A DNA stretch of 64,000 bases from Aldrovandia affinis (lineage: Eukaryota; Chordata; Actinopteri; Notacanthiformes; Halosauridae), in the NCBI GenBank assembly GCA_029706075.1, contig JAINUG010000039.1, forward strand, positions 3,848,001-3,912,000. Direction: 5' to 3'. Shown here one piece after another: positions 12,000-22,479 of the stretch. Each line of letters begins with the position of its first letter. Positions within the stretch are counted from its first letter, which is position 1. Under the pieces are notes generated by a model, which had not been told where the DNA came from, searched no databases, and saw only the letters and a list, made by a program, of their open reading frames with translations. The translations under genes were made by a program, and so were the position numbers.

Positions 12000-12121
12000 A
12001 TATGACTATGGGTGATATGCAGTGCACTGAGGCCTACAGTTTTGTGTTGACCATGTGTACTGAAAAATGGAGACAAGAAAAAGCTAGGCTGTTTTTCCTC
12101 TTTTTATTCATATTATCATCA

Positions 12122-12348
12122 TGGGGCTGGTACTGTGGTATAATGGTTAGGGAACTGGGCTTGCAACGTTAAGGTTGCAGGTTCAATCCCCAGGTGGGAC
12201 ACTGCCGTTGTACCCTTGAGCAAGGTACTTAACCTGAATTGCTTCAGTTAATATCCAACTGTATAAATGGATTGTAAAGAACTGTAAGTCGCTCTGGATA
12301 AGAGCGTCTGCTAAATGCCTGTAATGTAATGTAATGTAATGTACTGTA
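12122..12348 (+). mobile_element. V-SINE, well preserved, (TGTAA)n tail
   Basis: The tRNA-derived head has an A box near 12136-12152 (TGGTATAATGGTTAGGG) and a B box GGTTCAATCCC at 12180-12190. The conserved V-SINE core follows: ACCCTTGAGCAAGGTACTTA at about 12211, then the CTGTATAAATGGAT block. The tail is GTCGCTCTGGATAAGAGCGT followed by several TGTAA units. About 225 bp long, it is the cleanest copy in the window. The tail matches that of L2-clade fish LINEs whose reverse transcriptase mobilises such SINEs in trans (established for the eel UnaL2/UnaSINE pair). Being the least diverged, it is probably the youngest. Confidence 0.92.
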
Positions 12349-12349
12349 C

Positions 12350-13130
12350 ATCCATATTGATATTCCAGGTAGCAGATTTCCTTAAATGAAACAAAGAAAC
12401 AAATACATTGAAATTCTTGGAAAATAAGCATTATCAGATTTTTTTTAAGTATAAAGTATACAGTATAAAAAAAAACGTTTTCAGGAGAGAGGATATGGGT
12501 TTTAATTGATTTCTTGTGTTTGGATCAGAAAAGCAAATAGATCACGGCACTGAATTCCACTGGTGGAACTTCCGGAAATGTCATAATTCATGACATAAAC
12601 CATTGGGAAATGCACAGTGCAGGCGGCGTGGAAGATTAACCCGCCTTTGGAGACGAGTAGCGTTAGCTGGGTGAAATGATTTAAACAACATGAGAAACAT
12701 TCAGCCAAACCCAAACCCATAAATATAGATCTAAGAAAAGATACCATTGTTCACAGAGGGGAGAGTAACAAAATAGCTTAAAGGAACCATAAATCTCCGA
12801 GAGTCTAAGACCTTTGGGTGCCTTCCCTAGACTCCAATCAGTCATCTTTGAAATATTTATAATGAATGAAATTTAGAACTACTGAATATTGAAGTCATTA
12901 AATGAGAAACATCAGTGCTAATGAAGAGCTAATAACATGGAGAAATGTTTTAAAGTCTTCCGAGCAGAATTAGTGTAGGGCACAATTACAAAGAAGATGA
13001 GGAATGATGCGCTCCTTATAGGGAATATATTGCTAGTATTTGCTTATCTATTGAAGGTCAGTAACCTGCCCCTCGCCAGACAACATCTGGGAAACCGGCT
13101 GGCTCTTTGCTACTATCCCTAAAGAGCACC
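12350..13130. other. Unique DNA, no gene seen
   Basis: AT-rich unique sequence. Its 3' part may already belong to the retroviral remnant that follows, but no motif proves this. Confidence 0.4.
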
Positions 13131-13135
13131 TCATC

Positions 13136-13516
13136 GTGGACCATCCTCCTCTCACCATGAGCTCGTGGATGGTGTTGCTTTACATGTGCTGTCTGCCCCA
13201 CACAGATGGCAGACGGACCCAGTGTTCTCCACCGGAAACACTGATGAGATCACCATCATCACCAACATTCACACAACTAGTGAATATCTCCCAGGCAGCA
13301 GGCCTGCCTTATGACCCAATTCATTGCTATATGTGCAAGGCTGACATTGTCTGCACAGTATGGCATAGAGCTGATGACAATCAACTAACACCAGTAGCAA
13401 TGGCTTTTGGCAACGGGACCATAGTTCACTCGAAGAGAACTATGAACACTACTTTCAGCTGCTCAATGTCCGCAGGATGTAAGCTGGAAATTCTAAGGAG
13501 CACCTCTAAAGACTAA
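13136..13516 (+). pseudogene. Possible envelope-like fragment of an endogenous retrovirus
   Basis: A 126-codon open frame begins at an ATG, with a second in-frame ATG eight codons in. A hydrophobic segment (about residues 10-20) could be part of a signal peptide. Several Cys residues and three N-glycosylation motifs (NIS, NGT, NTT) follow, as in a surface envelope N-terminus. It lies about 150 bp upstream of a polypurine tract and LTR, the expected place for env. I do not recognise a specific family. The frame is far shorter than a full envelope gene, so it would be truncated or internally deleted. It may also be a chance open frame. Confidence 0.3.
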
Positions 13517-13630
13517 TAGCTAATTCACATCACTTTTGAAATGTATATGCCACAGATTACATGATGCTACAAATGCCAAACACTACAACTTATCGTATGT
13601 GTGATGAACTGTGACTTTCCTTTTTCTTTG

Positions 13631-13664
13631 TGATCCTCTCTTATGGGAGGATCAAATGGGGGAT
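13631..13664 (+). other. Polypurine tract preceded by a small hairpin
   Basis: TGATCCTC and GAGGATCA (13631-13638 and 13647-13654) form an 8-bp inverted repeat. AAATGGGGGAT then immediately precedes a TG-starting LTR. This is the usual position and form of a retroviral plus-strand primer (polypurine tract). Confidence 0.5.
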
Positions 13665-14111
13665 TGAAGGAATGTGTATTCTGTCTGTAACTGTGCCATT
13701 TTGGGAGGTCATCTGTATAGGAATGAGTGAGTTGATTAGACAGTAAGTTTCTGTCTAATCACCAATGCTTTGTCAGCAAACAGTGTCTCTTCTATTCAAT
13801 GAGCTTCCTGACTTCCTTGCTGGTGCTTTGTTAGCAACACAAAGGCTATGCATATATTCAGGTGAGAGACTCACTCAATGGGGGTGTGTCACTTACTGAC
13901 TTCCTTGCTGGTGCCTTATTAGCAACACAAAGCTACAACTCTTCTGTCCCTATGTATATATTCAGGTGAGACACTGATTTACTTTAGACTCTGTACCAAC
14001 TCGCTGTGGACCGCTGTGTGTAATAAACTTGCATTTCAAGTCAGACTGCTGAGTCTCCTGGTCGTCTCTTCGGAAGAAGCTAACACTATCTATAAATGTG
14101 CTATTCTAACA
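13665..14111 (+). mobile_element. Retroviral-type LTR
   Basis: A 447-bp segment starts TGAAGGAATG and ends CTAACA, flanked by a polypurine tract on the left and a primer-binding-site-like sequence on the right. The U3-like part holds an imperfect duplication (about 13809-13875 and 13897-13977; both contain TGACTTCCTTGCTGGTG and ATATTCAGGTGAGA), similar to enhancer repeats in gammaretroviral LTRs. A TATA-like sequence lies near 13952. The polyadenylation signal AATAAA is at 14022-14027, followed by a U5-like stretch. The layout matches gamma/epsilon-type retroviruses. No second LTR copy is present in the window. Confidence 0.6.
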
Positions 14112-14129
14112 GGCACTCGTCCAGGGGAT
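14112..14129 (+). other. Primer-binding-site-like sequence
   Basis: GGCACTCGTCCAGGGGAT directly after the LTR end resembles the tRNA-Pro primer site of gammaretroviruses (GGGGGCTCGTCCGGGAT) with a few differences. If real, this LTR is a 5' LTR, although the upstream polypurine tract suggests a 3' LTR. Confidence 0.4.
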
Positions 14130-15095
14130 GGTCACCATGGCAATACATTAAATATATATTTCAGAAGTAAGAAGAAGAACAAAACAAAAAAAAAGTACAG
14201 GATGCACATAGGGTCAGACACAAATATCAAACAGAAGAACAGTAGGTAGAACATATCTAGTGGGACAGAAAATGAGCATCAAGTCAAAAAGAAAAGAAAA
14301 TGTTCACTCTCAGGTTTATTAGCATACACATAGTGCCAAGCATCATTATGATGCATACATGGAGCCTTAGAATAACACTGTGGAGTGACATATTCACTTA
14401 TATTACAGCTGTGTCATAAAGTGAGCATAAGCATAACTTACCATGCCTCGCAATGGCTCGCATTGATCAGCAATGGCTGCATTACACCTATCAGATTTCT
14501 CTTGGGGGTTGGAGTAATCAGACACTGGTTAGTACACACAGGATTTACCCATGTTCTGGAAACCAGTGAAGGGGCCAGTGAGGGAAAGTGAGTACTTCAA
14601 GATGTGCAGCCAAACGGTGAGTGAACTGTCAGGTGACCACGGTGCTGAAGTAAGGGGAGTCCACTCTGTCATTGAATCGAAGGTACGAAGGAGCTGTACT
14701 CTCGATAACCTATTAAGCATGTTCCCGGCCTTGAACTCGATGCAAACAACAATGAGCTAACAGAGAAGCTACTGGTGGAAGGCAAGAAGGAATGAGACAT
14801 ACGTAGGTGTATTTTAGGACATAGAGTCCAGCAAGTTATGAGATTAGTTGATGTGGCGCTGGCACAGGCTGGCAAACAAAGGGGTGAATATTGATCAATG
14901 TAGATCTGTCCAGGCATAATCATGTTGGAGACCTGAGTGTTTAACCAATAAATAGAGTCTTGTAGAGTTTGAGTTTAAGAAGGAGGAGCTCTCTGTGAGG
15001 CATGCAGTAACACATGTGTAGACCCAAGAGACCAGGAGAGAAAGAGTTCAGATTGGTATAATGTACGGTGTGGCAGTACAAACTATGGGGCGTAA
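14130..15095. other. Unassigned DNA between LTR and LINE remnant
   Basis: No gag-like frame follows the LTR. Minus-strand open frames at 14529-14923 may be eroded 3' sequence of the LINE that starts beyond 15.1 kb, but no motif confirms this. Confidence 0.4.
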
Positions 15096-15099
15096 ATAA

Positions 15100-15480
15100 C
15101 AGGTCAAGTGATTAATTATTGGAACGGGGGAATAGGAGGGAGCTAAGCACTGATCCCTGTGGAACTCCTAGGAGGAGAGTGAAAGGTCGAGAAAAGGGTC
15201 TCTCCACTTGACTTGTTAAGAACAATCAAAGAGGTACTGTAGGAAGCACATCAGTTCAGGGCAGTGCCTGATATTCCCTTCCCCACTAAGGTGGACACGA
15301 GGTCCAGCTGGTCATTGGTGTTGAAATACATCACTTGCTGTTTTGGAGAGAGGGGGGGGAGCAGAGACGGGCGATAATTTTTAACAACAGATGGGCCGAA
15401 TCTGAATGTGAGCTTTTTAGAAGGAAAAGCATGTTGCATGTCTGTTTGAAGGCAGCAGAAATGCAGTCATAGATGGAGCT
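15100..15480 (-). pseudogene. LINE reverse transcriptase remnant (family A)
   Basis: In minus-strand order the fragment reads NYRPSLLPPLS (about 15380), then GKGISGTALN (about 15255), then GVPQGSVL (about 15150-15170). These match successive blocks of fish jockey/CR1/L2-superfamily reverse transcriptases (NYRP..LLP, GISGTALNWF, GVPQGSVLGP). Stops and deletions separate the blocks, and the catalytic YADD region is not found. The copy is dead. Its wording differs from the LINE at 15.7-16.96 kb, so it is a separate insertion. Confidence 0.8.
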
Positions 15481-15744
15481 TTTCAAGAGATAAAGAAAAA
15501 CAACGTGTGAATCATTTGCAAGCAGGTGATAAACGGAGGTTTCAAAATTACCAGTACCACTGCAATATTTCCAGGTATCCTAACTTTTCTGTGAATTGGC
15601 CTATTTTATAGGGCATATACCCTAGCATTTATCAATTTCTATGGTCTGAAGACTGAAAATAGTCTGTGGCAGTGTCCGAGTTTGTTCCCTCATTTCCTCA
15701 TTCCCTATTCCCTACATAAATTAATCTATATAGAACACTATATT

Positions 15745-16960
15745 TAATTGAACCTATATTTATACAGGGAAACCTCAGAAGCCTCATGTACAGTGGGGGC
15801 CTCTGTGTCAGAGCATGTAAATCATAGCCAGAATACACATAAGACAATAACAGTTAAAATGACACTGGATACATACAGGAAACATTCTATAAAAACATGT
15901 GCAGTCCTTATTAAGTTGTCTTGTTACCAAGGATTTAAAAGTGCTTAGTGATACTAATGACTGTATTTTAGCATCTTCCTGAAATGTATTCCAAATGAGT
16001 GGTGCATTAAAATAAAATGATAATTTGATAAATCAGTGGCGGAATAAGGCGTATCTAATGTAATCCAGTCTTGCACTCACTTAGAGACCCGTCATTCTGT
16101 AAGTTAACAGAGTAGTAAGGTAAAATGGGAGTTTCTGTAATATAGCCTTGTAAATAAATATTAAGCTATGCGGTTTCCTCCACGTAGCCAGGGAGCCCTA
16201 TGGTACACACTATCTAGGGGTTTCAAAGTCTTTTCAGTTTCATTCATGTAAATGATATCCCCATAATCAAGTGAAAAAAGGTGAACTGGGCAATTGTCTT
16301 TCTACTACAATATGAAAAGCAGGATCTATTCCTGTACAGGAAACCTAGCTTGACTCAAGGTTTTTAAATCAGTTCCTCAACATGGGTTTTAAATAATAGC
16401 TTTTCATCAATCCAAATGGCCAAATATTTATATAAAGAGACACACTTAATCAGAATCAGAATCATTCAGCGTGTAGATTTGTAACTGATCATAATCGATA
16501 TTGGGAGCCTTGGTGAACAACATGTAGTTAGTCTTAACCTCATTTAAGATTAATTTGAGGTCAAGCAAGGAGTTTTGCATAATATTAAAATGATCCTATA
16601 GGAATAATATGGGCTGATTAACAGAAGGGGCACAGGCATAGAGTACTGAATCATCAACAGTGGAACTTGCAGTTTTTAACCATGGAGCATATATCATTAA
16701 TATAAAGGGTAAATAAAACAGGCCCTAATATGGAGCCTTGTGGGACACCATTTGAAATCTATGATTGTATGCCCCCAGCTTCTATACACTGGGTTCTACC
16801 TGTGTGATAGCTCTGGAACCAGTTATAAGCAGCTTGATTAAAACCAAATGAGGACCATTTCTGCAATAGCAATGAATTATCCACCATATCAAAACTTAGA
16901 TCAATAAAAAATCGTGAAATAAATAAAATGAGGGATCAGGGCATGAAATATCAACACAAT
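15745..16960 (-). pseudogene. LINE reverse transcriptase remnant (family B)
   Basis: The minus strand encodes [20 protein letters not shown] (about 16690-16750), the strongly conserved reverse-transcriptase block. After it comes a degraded active site, VDDSVLYA instead of YADDSVLYA (about 16640). Then comes YKYLGIWIDEKLLF (about 16420), the usual post-catalytic block, and RNRSCF and PFYLTTLL further on. Upstream of the first block, SFDMVDNSLLL corresponds to the family's AFDTVDH region. Several stops and frameshifts interrupt it. The order and spacing fit the C-terminal two-thirds of a non-LTR retrotransposon ORF2 plus a 3' end. The clade is uncertain (CR1/L2-like most likely). Confidence 0.85.
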
Positions 16961-16964
16961 TTTG

Positions 16965-18535
16965 GACACTATATTGTGACTATTTCCTCATCAATTGAGC
17001 ACAGTTAGCTGGTTGGAAATTGCAGCACATAAACACAGCAACATAAACTGCAATAATGTGTGATGCATTATGGTACTTTCTTTAGCCATAGAGGGTACAT
17101 GGCTTTACCATTACAATTTGCAGTGAATTGTGGAATAGTTCTATCAGACACCACTACAAGATTACTGTCACCTGAAAGAGTGGACTATATAGCATATAGG
17201 GGATGATTTCAAACACAGCCTGTGACTTTGTGAGTATTTCCACATTATAAAACACAATGTTATAATGTGCTGTGGTCACTGACGGAGATGTGTACAAAGA
17301 GAGAGATGACTGAAATGACTAGAACAAAACCATCTTGCCATTTCAGAGGCACTAAGATGCTTACATAACTGAACCAATATCAATTAGATTCAGGAGAAAT
17401 GAACAATGGAGTGTCAGGCAGTGTGTTAGGCAAGTGGAAAAAATCAGTTGGCAAAGTGTAACATAAATAGAATTGCAGATGTGTGCACTAAACAGTCAAG
17501 ATGGCTATAAAATAAATGCACAGATTCAAATGTACATGAAACAGCTTTTGACTTTAAATAGTAAAGTCACTTTGGACAAACAGTGGTTTAATTTGTTATT
17601 AATGTTTATTTATACTATGAAGTATATTAGAGTTGATATATTAAACTATATATAAACTATAAACTATACAATATTGTTATATGTAACACACAATAACATT
17701 TGAATTCATATTTGCCAAGTCTAGGCTACCTTTCAAAAATGTTATAATACGTAACACATAGCGGTCTGGGGAATATTTTATTATTGAAACATGGAATTTT
17801 GTTTGTTTGGATCTTTACAAATGTGTATTATTAATGAAATATATACTGTTTAAAAGGTATTCACAAAATCCAGTCTGCTCTAGTGTTTAGCGTTAACAGG
17901 ATATTTTTCCTCAGGTTAGTGTTGATGGGTAAGGGGCTTTCCTCAAGCTTGTATTGCCTTTATAGACACAATTTTCACCTACTGTACTCATATTTCACAC
18001 ATGCCATATATGCGAATGGACTACTTTATGTTTTCACATATATTAAAATAAATATCATGGTTTACATTGCAAAATACCACTGGTGGACAAAATGACTCAA
18101 ATAAATGGCTATTAGGATTAGGGCCACTTCATTGTTTGTGCCAGATTCGCAAGAGAAAGATATCATAGATATTCAAATGAGCACAGAACCAAACCATTGG
18201 ATTTGGAATCCATGTTTAAATGCAGCTGACCCAGGGTGTACTGCGAGTGTAGTCATTCTGCAGTCTGGATCAGCAGTGATACAGTGCATCCGCCGTTTGG
18301 AAGAAAGGAGAGAGATGAGACATCTGTCCTCTCCAGCTCTCCTTTTTCAGGTGGCTGTTCTTGTCTCAGTGCCTGCACAGGCAGAACCCCCCCCATGAGG
18401 AACGCAGACAGTAAAACTCTAAACTAAGAGTCTCACCAGCTGTACCAAGGTCAGCCCGTCACTGCAGGGGTGGCAGCTGCCACCTGACCAGGGACTCAAT
18501 GTCCAATAGCAACCGTGTGTAATACTCCCCCATAT
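16965..18535. other. Unique AT-rich DNA, no gene seen
   Basis: Low-GC sequence with no recognised exon or repeat family. Short frames such as 17473-17655 and 17883-18095 have no recognisable features. Confidence 0.5.
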
Positions 18536-18537
<2 letters not shown>

Positions 18538-18571
<34 letters not shown>

Positions 18572-18666
18572 CGCGCACACATGCACATACGCACATGGGC
18601 ACACACACACACACACACACACAAATGCAGGCACGTGCACACATGCACGCATGCAAACAAACATGT

Positions 18667-18701
<35 letters not shown>

Positions 18702-18710
18702 CACGCACAT
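18538..18710. repeat. Interrupted (CA)n microsatellite cluster
   Basis: Three CA runs (about 18538-18568, 18601-18623, 18667-18700) are separated by CA/TG/CG-rich degenerate units. The Cys/Val and Thr/His frames over it are artefacts. Confidence 0.95.
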
Positions 18711-18904
18711 AGACCGTTCTCACAGAATTGTAATCTACACACAAAGCAATGCAGGCCAACTTCACAGAAGTATGGATCAGGTGCTTGGCAACTGCTATTT
18801 TATATTTTGTTTCCAAGGAGAAACGTACTGAAAGTAATAGGTCCAGTGTTACCTATCGAAGGCAGTTTACAAGTATTCATTACCTGGATCCTCTTCCCTT
18901 CCAG

Positions 18905-18993
18905 GTCTACTCTGAACCTCTGGAGGGCGGAGCTTCTGCTATTGAACCGATTTTCTTAAGCACCGACCCCGTGAATGCGGTTGAACTGTGCAG
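18905..18993 (+). other. Weak exon-like segment
   Basis: A pyrimidine-rich acceptor (CTCTTCCCTTCCAG) precedes 89 bases that stay open in one frame and end in a CAG/GTGAAG donor. The conceptual peptide is acidic and not low-complexity. No family is recognised, and segments like this are expected by chance in 64 kb, so it is only a candidate. Confidence 0.2.
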
Positions 18994-18994
18994 G

Positions 18995-19510
18995 TGAAGA
19001 GCGTTATGGTAACCATACAGGTGCACATACATCTATTGCAAACATGCATTTGTCATGGTGGTTTTTCAAAACTCAAACACAGATTACTAACAATAAACAT
19101 CATGGGGAATTGAGAGATCAAGATACCACATGGGGGTAAATAATTTGGGGACTGCAGTCTAAAACAACATTCCTGTCGGTGAAAACAAGAGCCGAAAAGT
19201 GAAATCGCACTGGCGGGGCATCAAGTGCACTCTGATTACACATTAACGTTGACCGTGTTGACACGGGACGGCTCCCTAAATCAATCAACTGACCCGCCAG
19301 AAAGAGAAAAAAAGCTTGTGTGTGGACTGTGAAGTTGAGGCGGGTGGAGATAACATTGAGGTCCTGTTTTGCTTTCAGTTGGTCTTTTAGCAGCCAACCT
19401 CGGCTCGGTCTCTACGGTAGCGCGCAGAGAGACCTCTCCTTGTTCCCCCTGCCGGCTCCGCCCCCTCCCACGCGGCCCTAGGCAGCCAGTGCTGTTCATT
19501 GTGGGGTCTC
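18995..19510. other. Unique DNA, no gene seen
   Basis: Composition rises to GC-rich near 19380-19500, where overlapping frames open on both strands. No recognised product. Confidence 0.5.

Positions 19511-19512
<2 letters not shown>

Positions 19513-19555
<43 letters not shown>
19513..19555. repeat. (CA)n microsatellite
   Basis: About 20 uninterrupted CA units. Confidence 0.97.
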
Positions 19556-19556
<1 letters not shown>

Positions 19557-19642
19557 GAGACTGCCAGCAGGTAGCCATGGCAACAGCATTGCTTTCACCA
19601 GCTACTTTTTTTCTCCTTTAAAAGGGACTGTGGAGATGTGGA

Positions 19643-19678
19643 AAGGGAGGGGGAGGGCGGGAGGGGGGGAGGGGGGGC
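19643..19678 (+). other. G-quadruplex-prone G-run cluster
   Basis: Six runs of three to seven G within 36 bases fit the consensus for intramolecular quadruplexes. A second, uninterrupted G run of about 12 lies at 19779-19790. Confidence 0.7.
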
Positions 19679-19794
19679 ACCTCATCACAGGCCAGATTAA
19701 AGAGGTCACAGCAATTTGCTGGCACCAGTTAAAATAATCACAGCAACGGGACATGTGTGGCGCAGGAAAGAGGAGACTGGGGGGGGGGGGGTGT

Positions 19795-21880
19795 GTGTGA
19801 AATGGACATTTCATTAAGCATGTGCTTGGTGTTGCCAGATACATTGTTTTTCTAAGAGTAAATATGTAAAGGCTTTTAGAGCAAATTGCACATAACCGAG
19901 CAATTGACTTGTTGCATCAGTCCGTCGGCATTCACTTCTGAAACTTTCGGTTAATGTAATCAAATAGACAAGGTGCGATCAATATGTTTGTTTTGAGCCA
20001 GCTGCAAGAACGCCGATTTTAACTTGGCAAAACAAAAATGTATCTATACACCTATTTTCATTCGAATGGTTCAAATTAACCTCAAAATGCTGTTTGGTCG
20101 CAATGTTTTTTTATTCATTTTTTATTTGGTTGAAGGTTTACAGTATGAATACCGACAAGCAGCAGGTGACAAAGAAGGTAGGGCAGTCTGGAGATCTGTC
20201 ATGCCATGAATCATTACCTGTGCCACTGAGTTAATGAGATAAATGATGACTCTGGATCTGGGCACTTGTTAATTGATTGATTGAACAGTATGAGAATGTG
20301 ACATTGGCTTTGCTCTCATCACTCAGCCAGTCAATCAGTGCGAAGACCAGATGGACCCTTCCACCTTTTAGCATTTCTCAAACGCTATCCTCCTCAGCTC
20401 TCCACATGCTCTATGTTTTTATAGTTTTGTTTTTTTACTTGCATTAGTATGGCTATAAAGCCAGGTTTCAGTTTCAAAAACTGCAGCCTGGACTATTGTC
20501 TGACAATCAAACAAAAAAGAAATGCTTTGCAAAGCTGTGGAGTGCTTTGTTCATTATGATTTGTAATGTATGTGTGAATTAATTTGGTTTTAAGATAAAT
20601 AAATATGATTCACTTAATTACACTTTTGGCCAACACTAGTGGAAGAAATTAAAACGTATTCTTGTGAAAAGAGAACTTCAGTAACACCACTATCAAACAA
20701 AGTCAATTTTTAACTTTAGTTAGGCTTTGGGGGACAGAATAGGGGACCAGAGAGACAAATATACAGATACAGTATTACAGATATAGTCAAACATAACTTT
20801 ATTCTCATTGTGAAAGTGATCAATTAGTTCCACACCACAAAACGGAATCCATGCTTATCACACTCTTGATGAATTACATTTGGAACGATGCTCCTGTTTT
20901 GTACAGTATGCGATTCCTCTCCTCTACAATAATCATTTATAAGCATCCTCGAGAATTACAGTCAGATTTATGGAGGCAATTCAAGCAAAATTCCTCACAC
21001 AGACTTGCATTACACAGCCACTGATACGAGGCCAAGGTTGCCAACCATATGTAAATGAATGGACAGTCCATAAAAATGTTTTATTTTATGACTGCCAGTA
21101 TATATGCAAATCGCAAGGATTGTCCACACTTTGGATAGGAATAAAGATGTGTGTAATTGTGCATATTCACTTGCAGAATCTGTTATGTAAGATAGGACCA
21201 CGTTGACCTGTGCTCACATTTCCTCTCTCCTCTGTAATTGCTGCAGATGATTGATCGCTATCCAGCTACGTAGCATCGCAGACTGCTCTGTCGCATGAAT
21301 GCATGCAAAACGGCCGATGCTATATTCTACCTAAAAATGAAATGAATACAATATCAGCTTGCTCTTACTAATATAAACCTTTATATTAATGCATGAAAAT
21401 AATGCAACCAACATACATTTCTGAACGACATCAACGTGCATGGTTGTTTGCATTGCTTATAAGATGTGAATGTCAACTAATATCATAGCATTAAAATAGT
21501 TATGAGATGGTTTCAAAAAAGTTAAATAAAGCAAAACATCAGTTTTATAGATTATAAAGTTAGAAAACAATAATCACACAGCTCTCTGGCATGGCATATA
21601 ACGTCTATGAAGGTAAATGTCCCATGCGATGATTGACTCTGTGTGTCCTGATTACCAACCAGTGGTGTAAAATACCATTTAATTGTGGGGCTGATTGATA
21701 AATGTCATGGAGGTGCAGTATTTGGCAATATGTGTTGAGGGGGACACTGTCCAAGAGGAGGAGGGACCCACCTGTGATGAGGGGGTTTCACCCACCAGAT
21801 TCTCTGCTCCATATTCCTCCATTTCTATTCCTACATTTGAAGCTGAAACATTCCAATCTTCTGATCGCTAATTAAGTGGG
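19795..21880. other. Unique DNA, no gene seen
   Basis: AT-rich unique sequence with no recognised repeat family. Overlapping short frames near 20970-21206 look like chance. Confidence 0.5.
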
Positions 21881-21881
21881 T

Positions 21882-22219
21882 GACCAAAAGACAATGCTAT
21901 GTGAATGTTCTGTATTGAAATAGAGCACAAAAAAGTCATGTTACATCCCGTTAAGTTAAGAAGCAGAGAGGAACGGAAGGAGCTGAGTATCTGGCGAGTG
22001 TAAAGAATCTGTGGTTTTACATGCATGTGTCAGCTCCCCGGGTACCAAAGACAATGCCATGTGGGTGTACTGTACTGTGCCACAGCACCGGAAACTCCTC
22101 CACCAACCAGAAACCTCCAGTCAAGTCACAAAGCAGAGAAGGCAGAAGGAACGCGGGAGCTGAGTATCTGGCGAGTGTAAAGGATCTGTGCTTTTACATG
22201 ATTTTGTCAGCTCCCCAGG
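21882..22219 (+). repeat. Tandem duplication of a fold-back MITE right arm
   Basis: Two adjacent imperfect copies (21882-22042 and 22043-22219) share ACCAAAGACAATGC, AAGCAGAGA, GAGCTGAGTATCTGGCGAGT and CAGCTCCCC. GAGCTGAGTATCTGG matches the right terminal arm of the fold-back element at 59.08-59.28 kb. The middle also resembles that element (a GTTCTGTATTG block and a CCAACCAGAA block). The left arm is not evident in either copy. Confidence 0.7.
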
Positions 22220-22222
22220 TAA

Positions 22223-22237
22223 CCCCCCCCCCCCCCC
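22223..22237. repeat. Poly(C) run
   Basis: Fifteen consecutive C, directly after the duplicated segment; sequencing length is likely uncertain here. Confidence 0.9.
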
Positions 22238-22324
22238 TCCCCTCCCCAGCCACTATGCCTGATGATCCCACATTTACACCAGATGGCCGCTGATATCAAG
22301 TGCAACTGAGGAATTCATCTGGCA

Positions 22325-22475
22325 GGGGCTCGCGACCGCACGGCCCCGCCTTTACAATGATGACCTATTTGTATTCTCCGCACAACAGCTGAGGCTCCAT
22401 CACCACCTCCTCTCCGCGCCCGGCGTCCTCTTCCCGGTTTGTGTTCCCGGAGATTCGCGCACCGCGAGCGCGTCG
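22325..22475. promoter_or_regulatory. Short CpG-rich segment
   Basis: GC-rich and CpG-dense, for example CGCGCACCGCGAGCGCGTCG near 22455. It is small and has no adjacent exon that I can see. It may be a CpG island fragment or a chance GC patch. Confidence 0.3.
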
Positions 22476-22479
22476 CCTG

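Noticed and set aside
18419-18816. Cys/Val-rich and Thr/His-rich open frames
   Set aside because: They are translations of the interrupted CA repeat on either strand.
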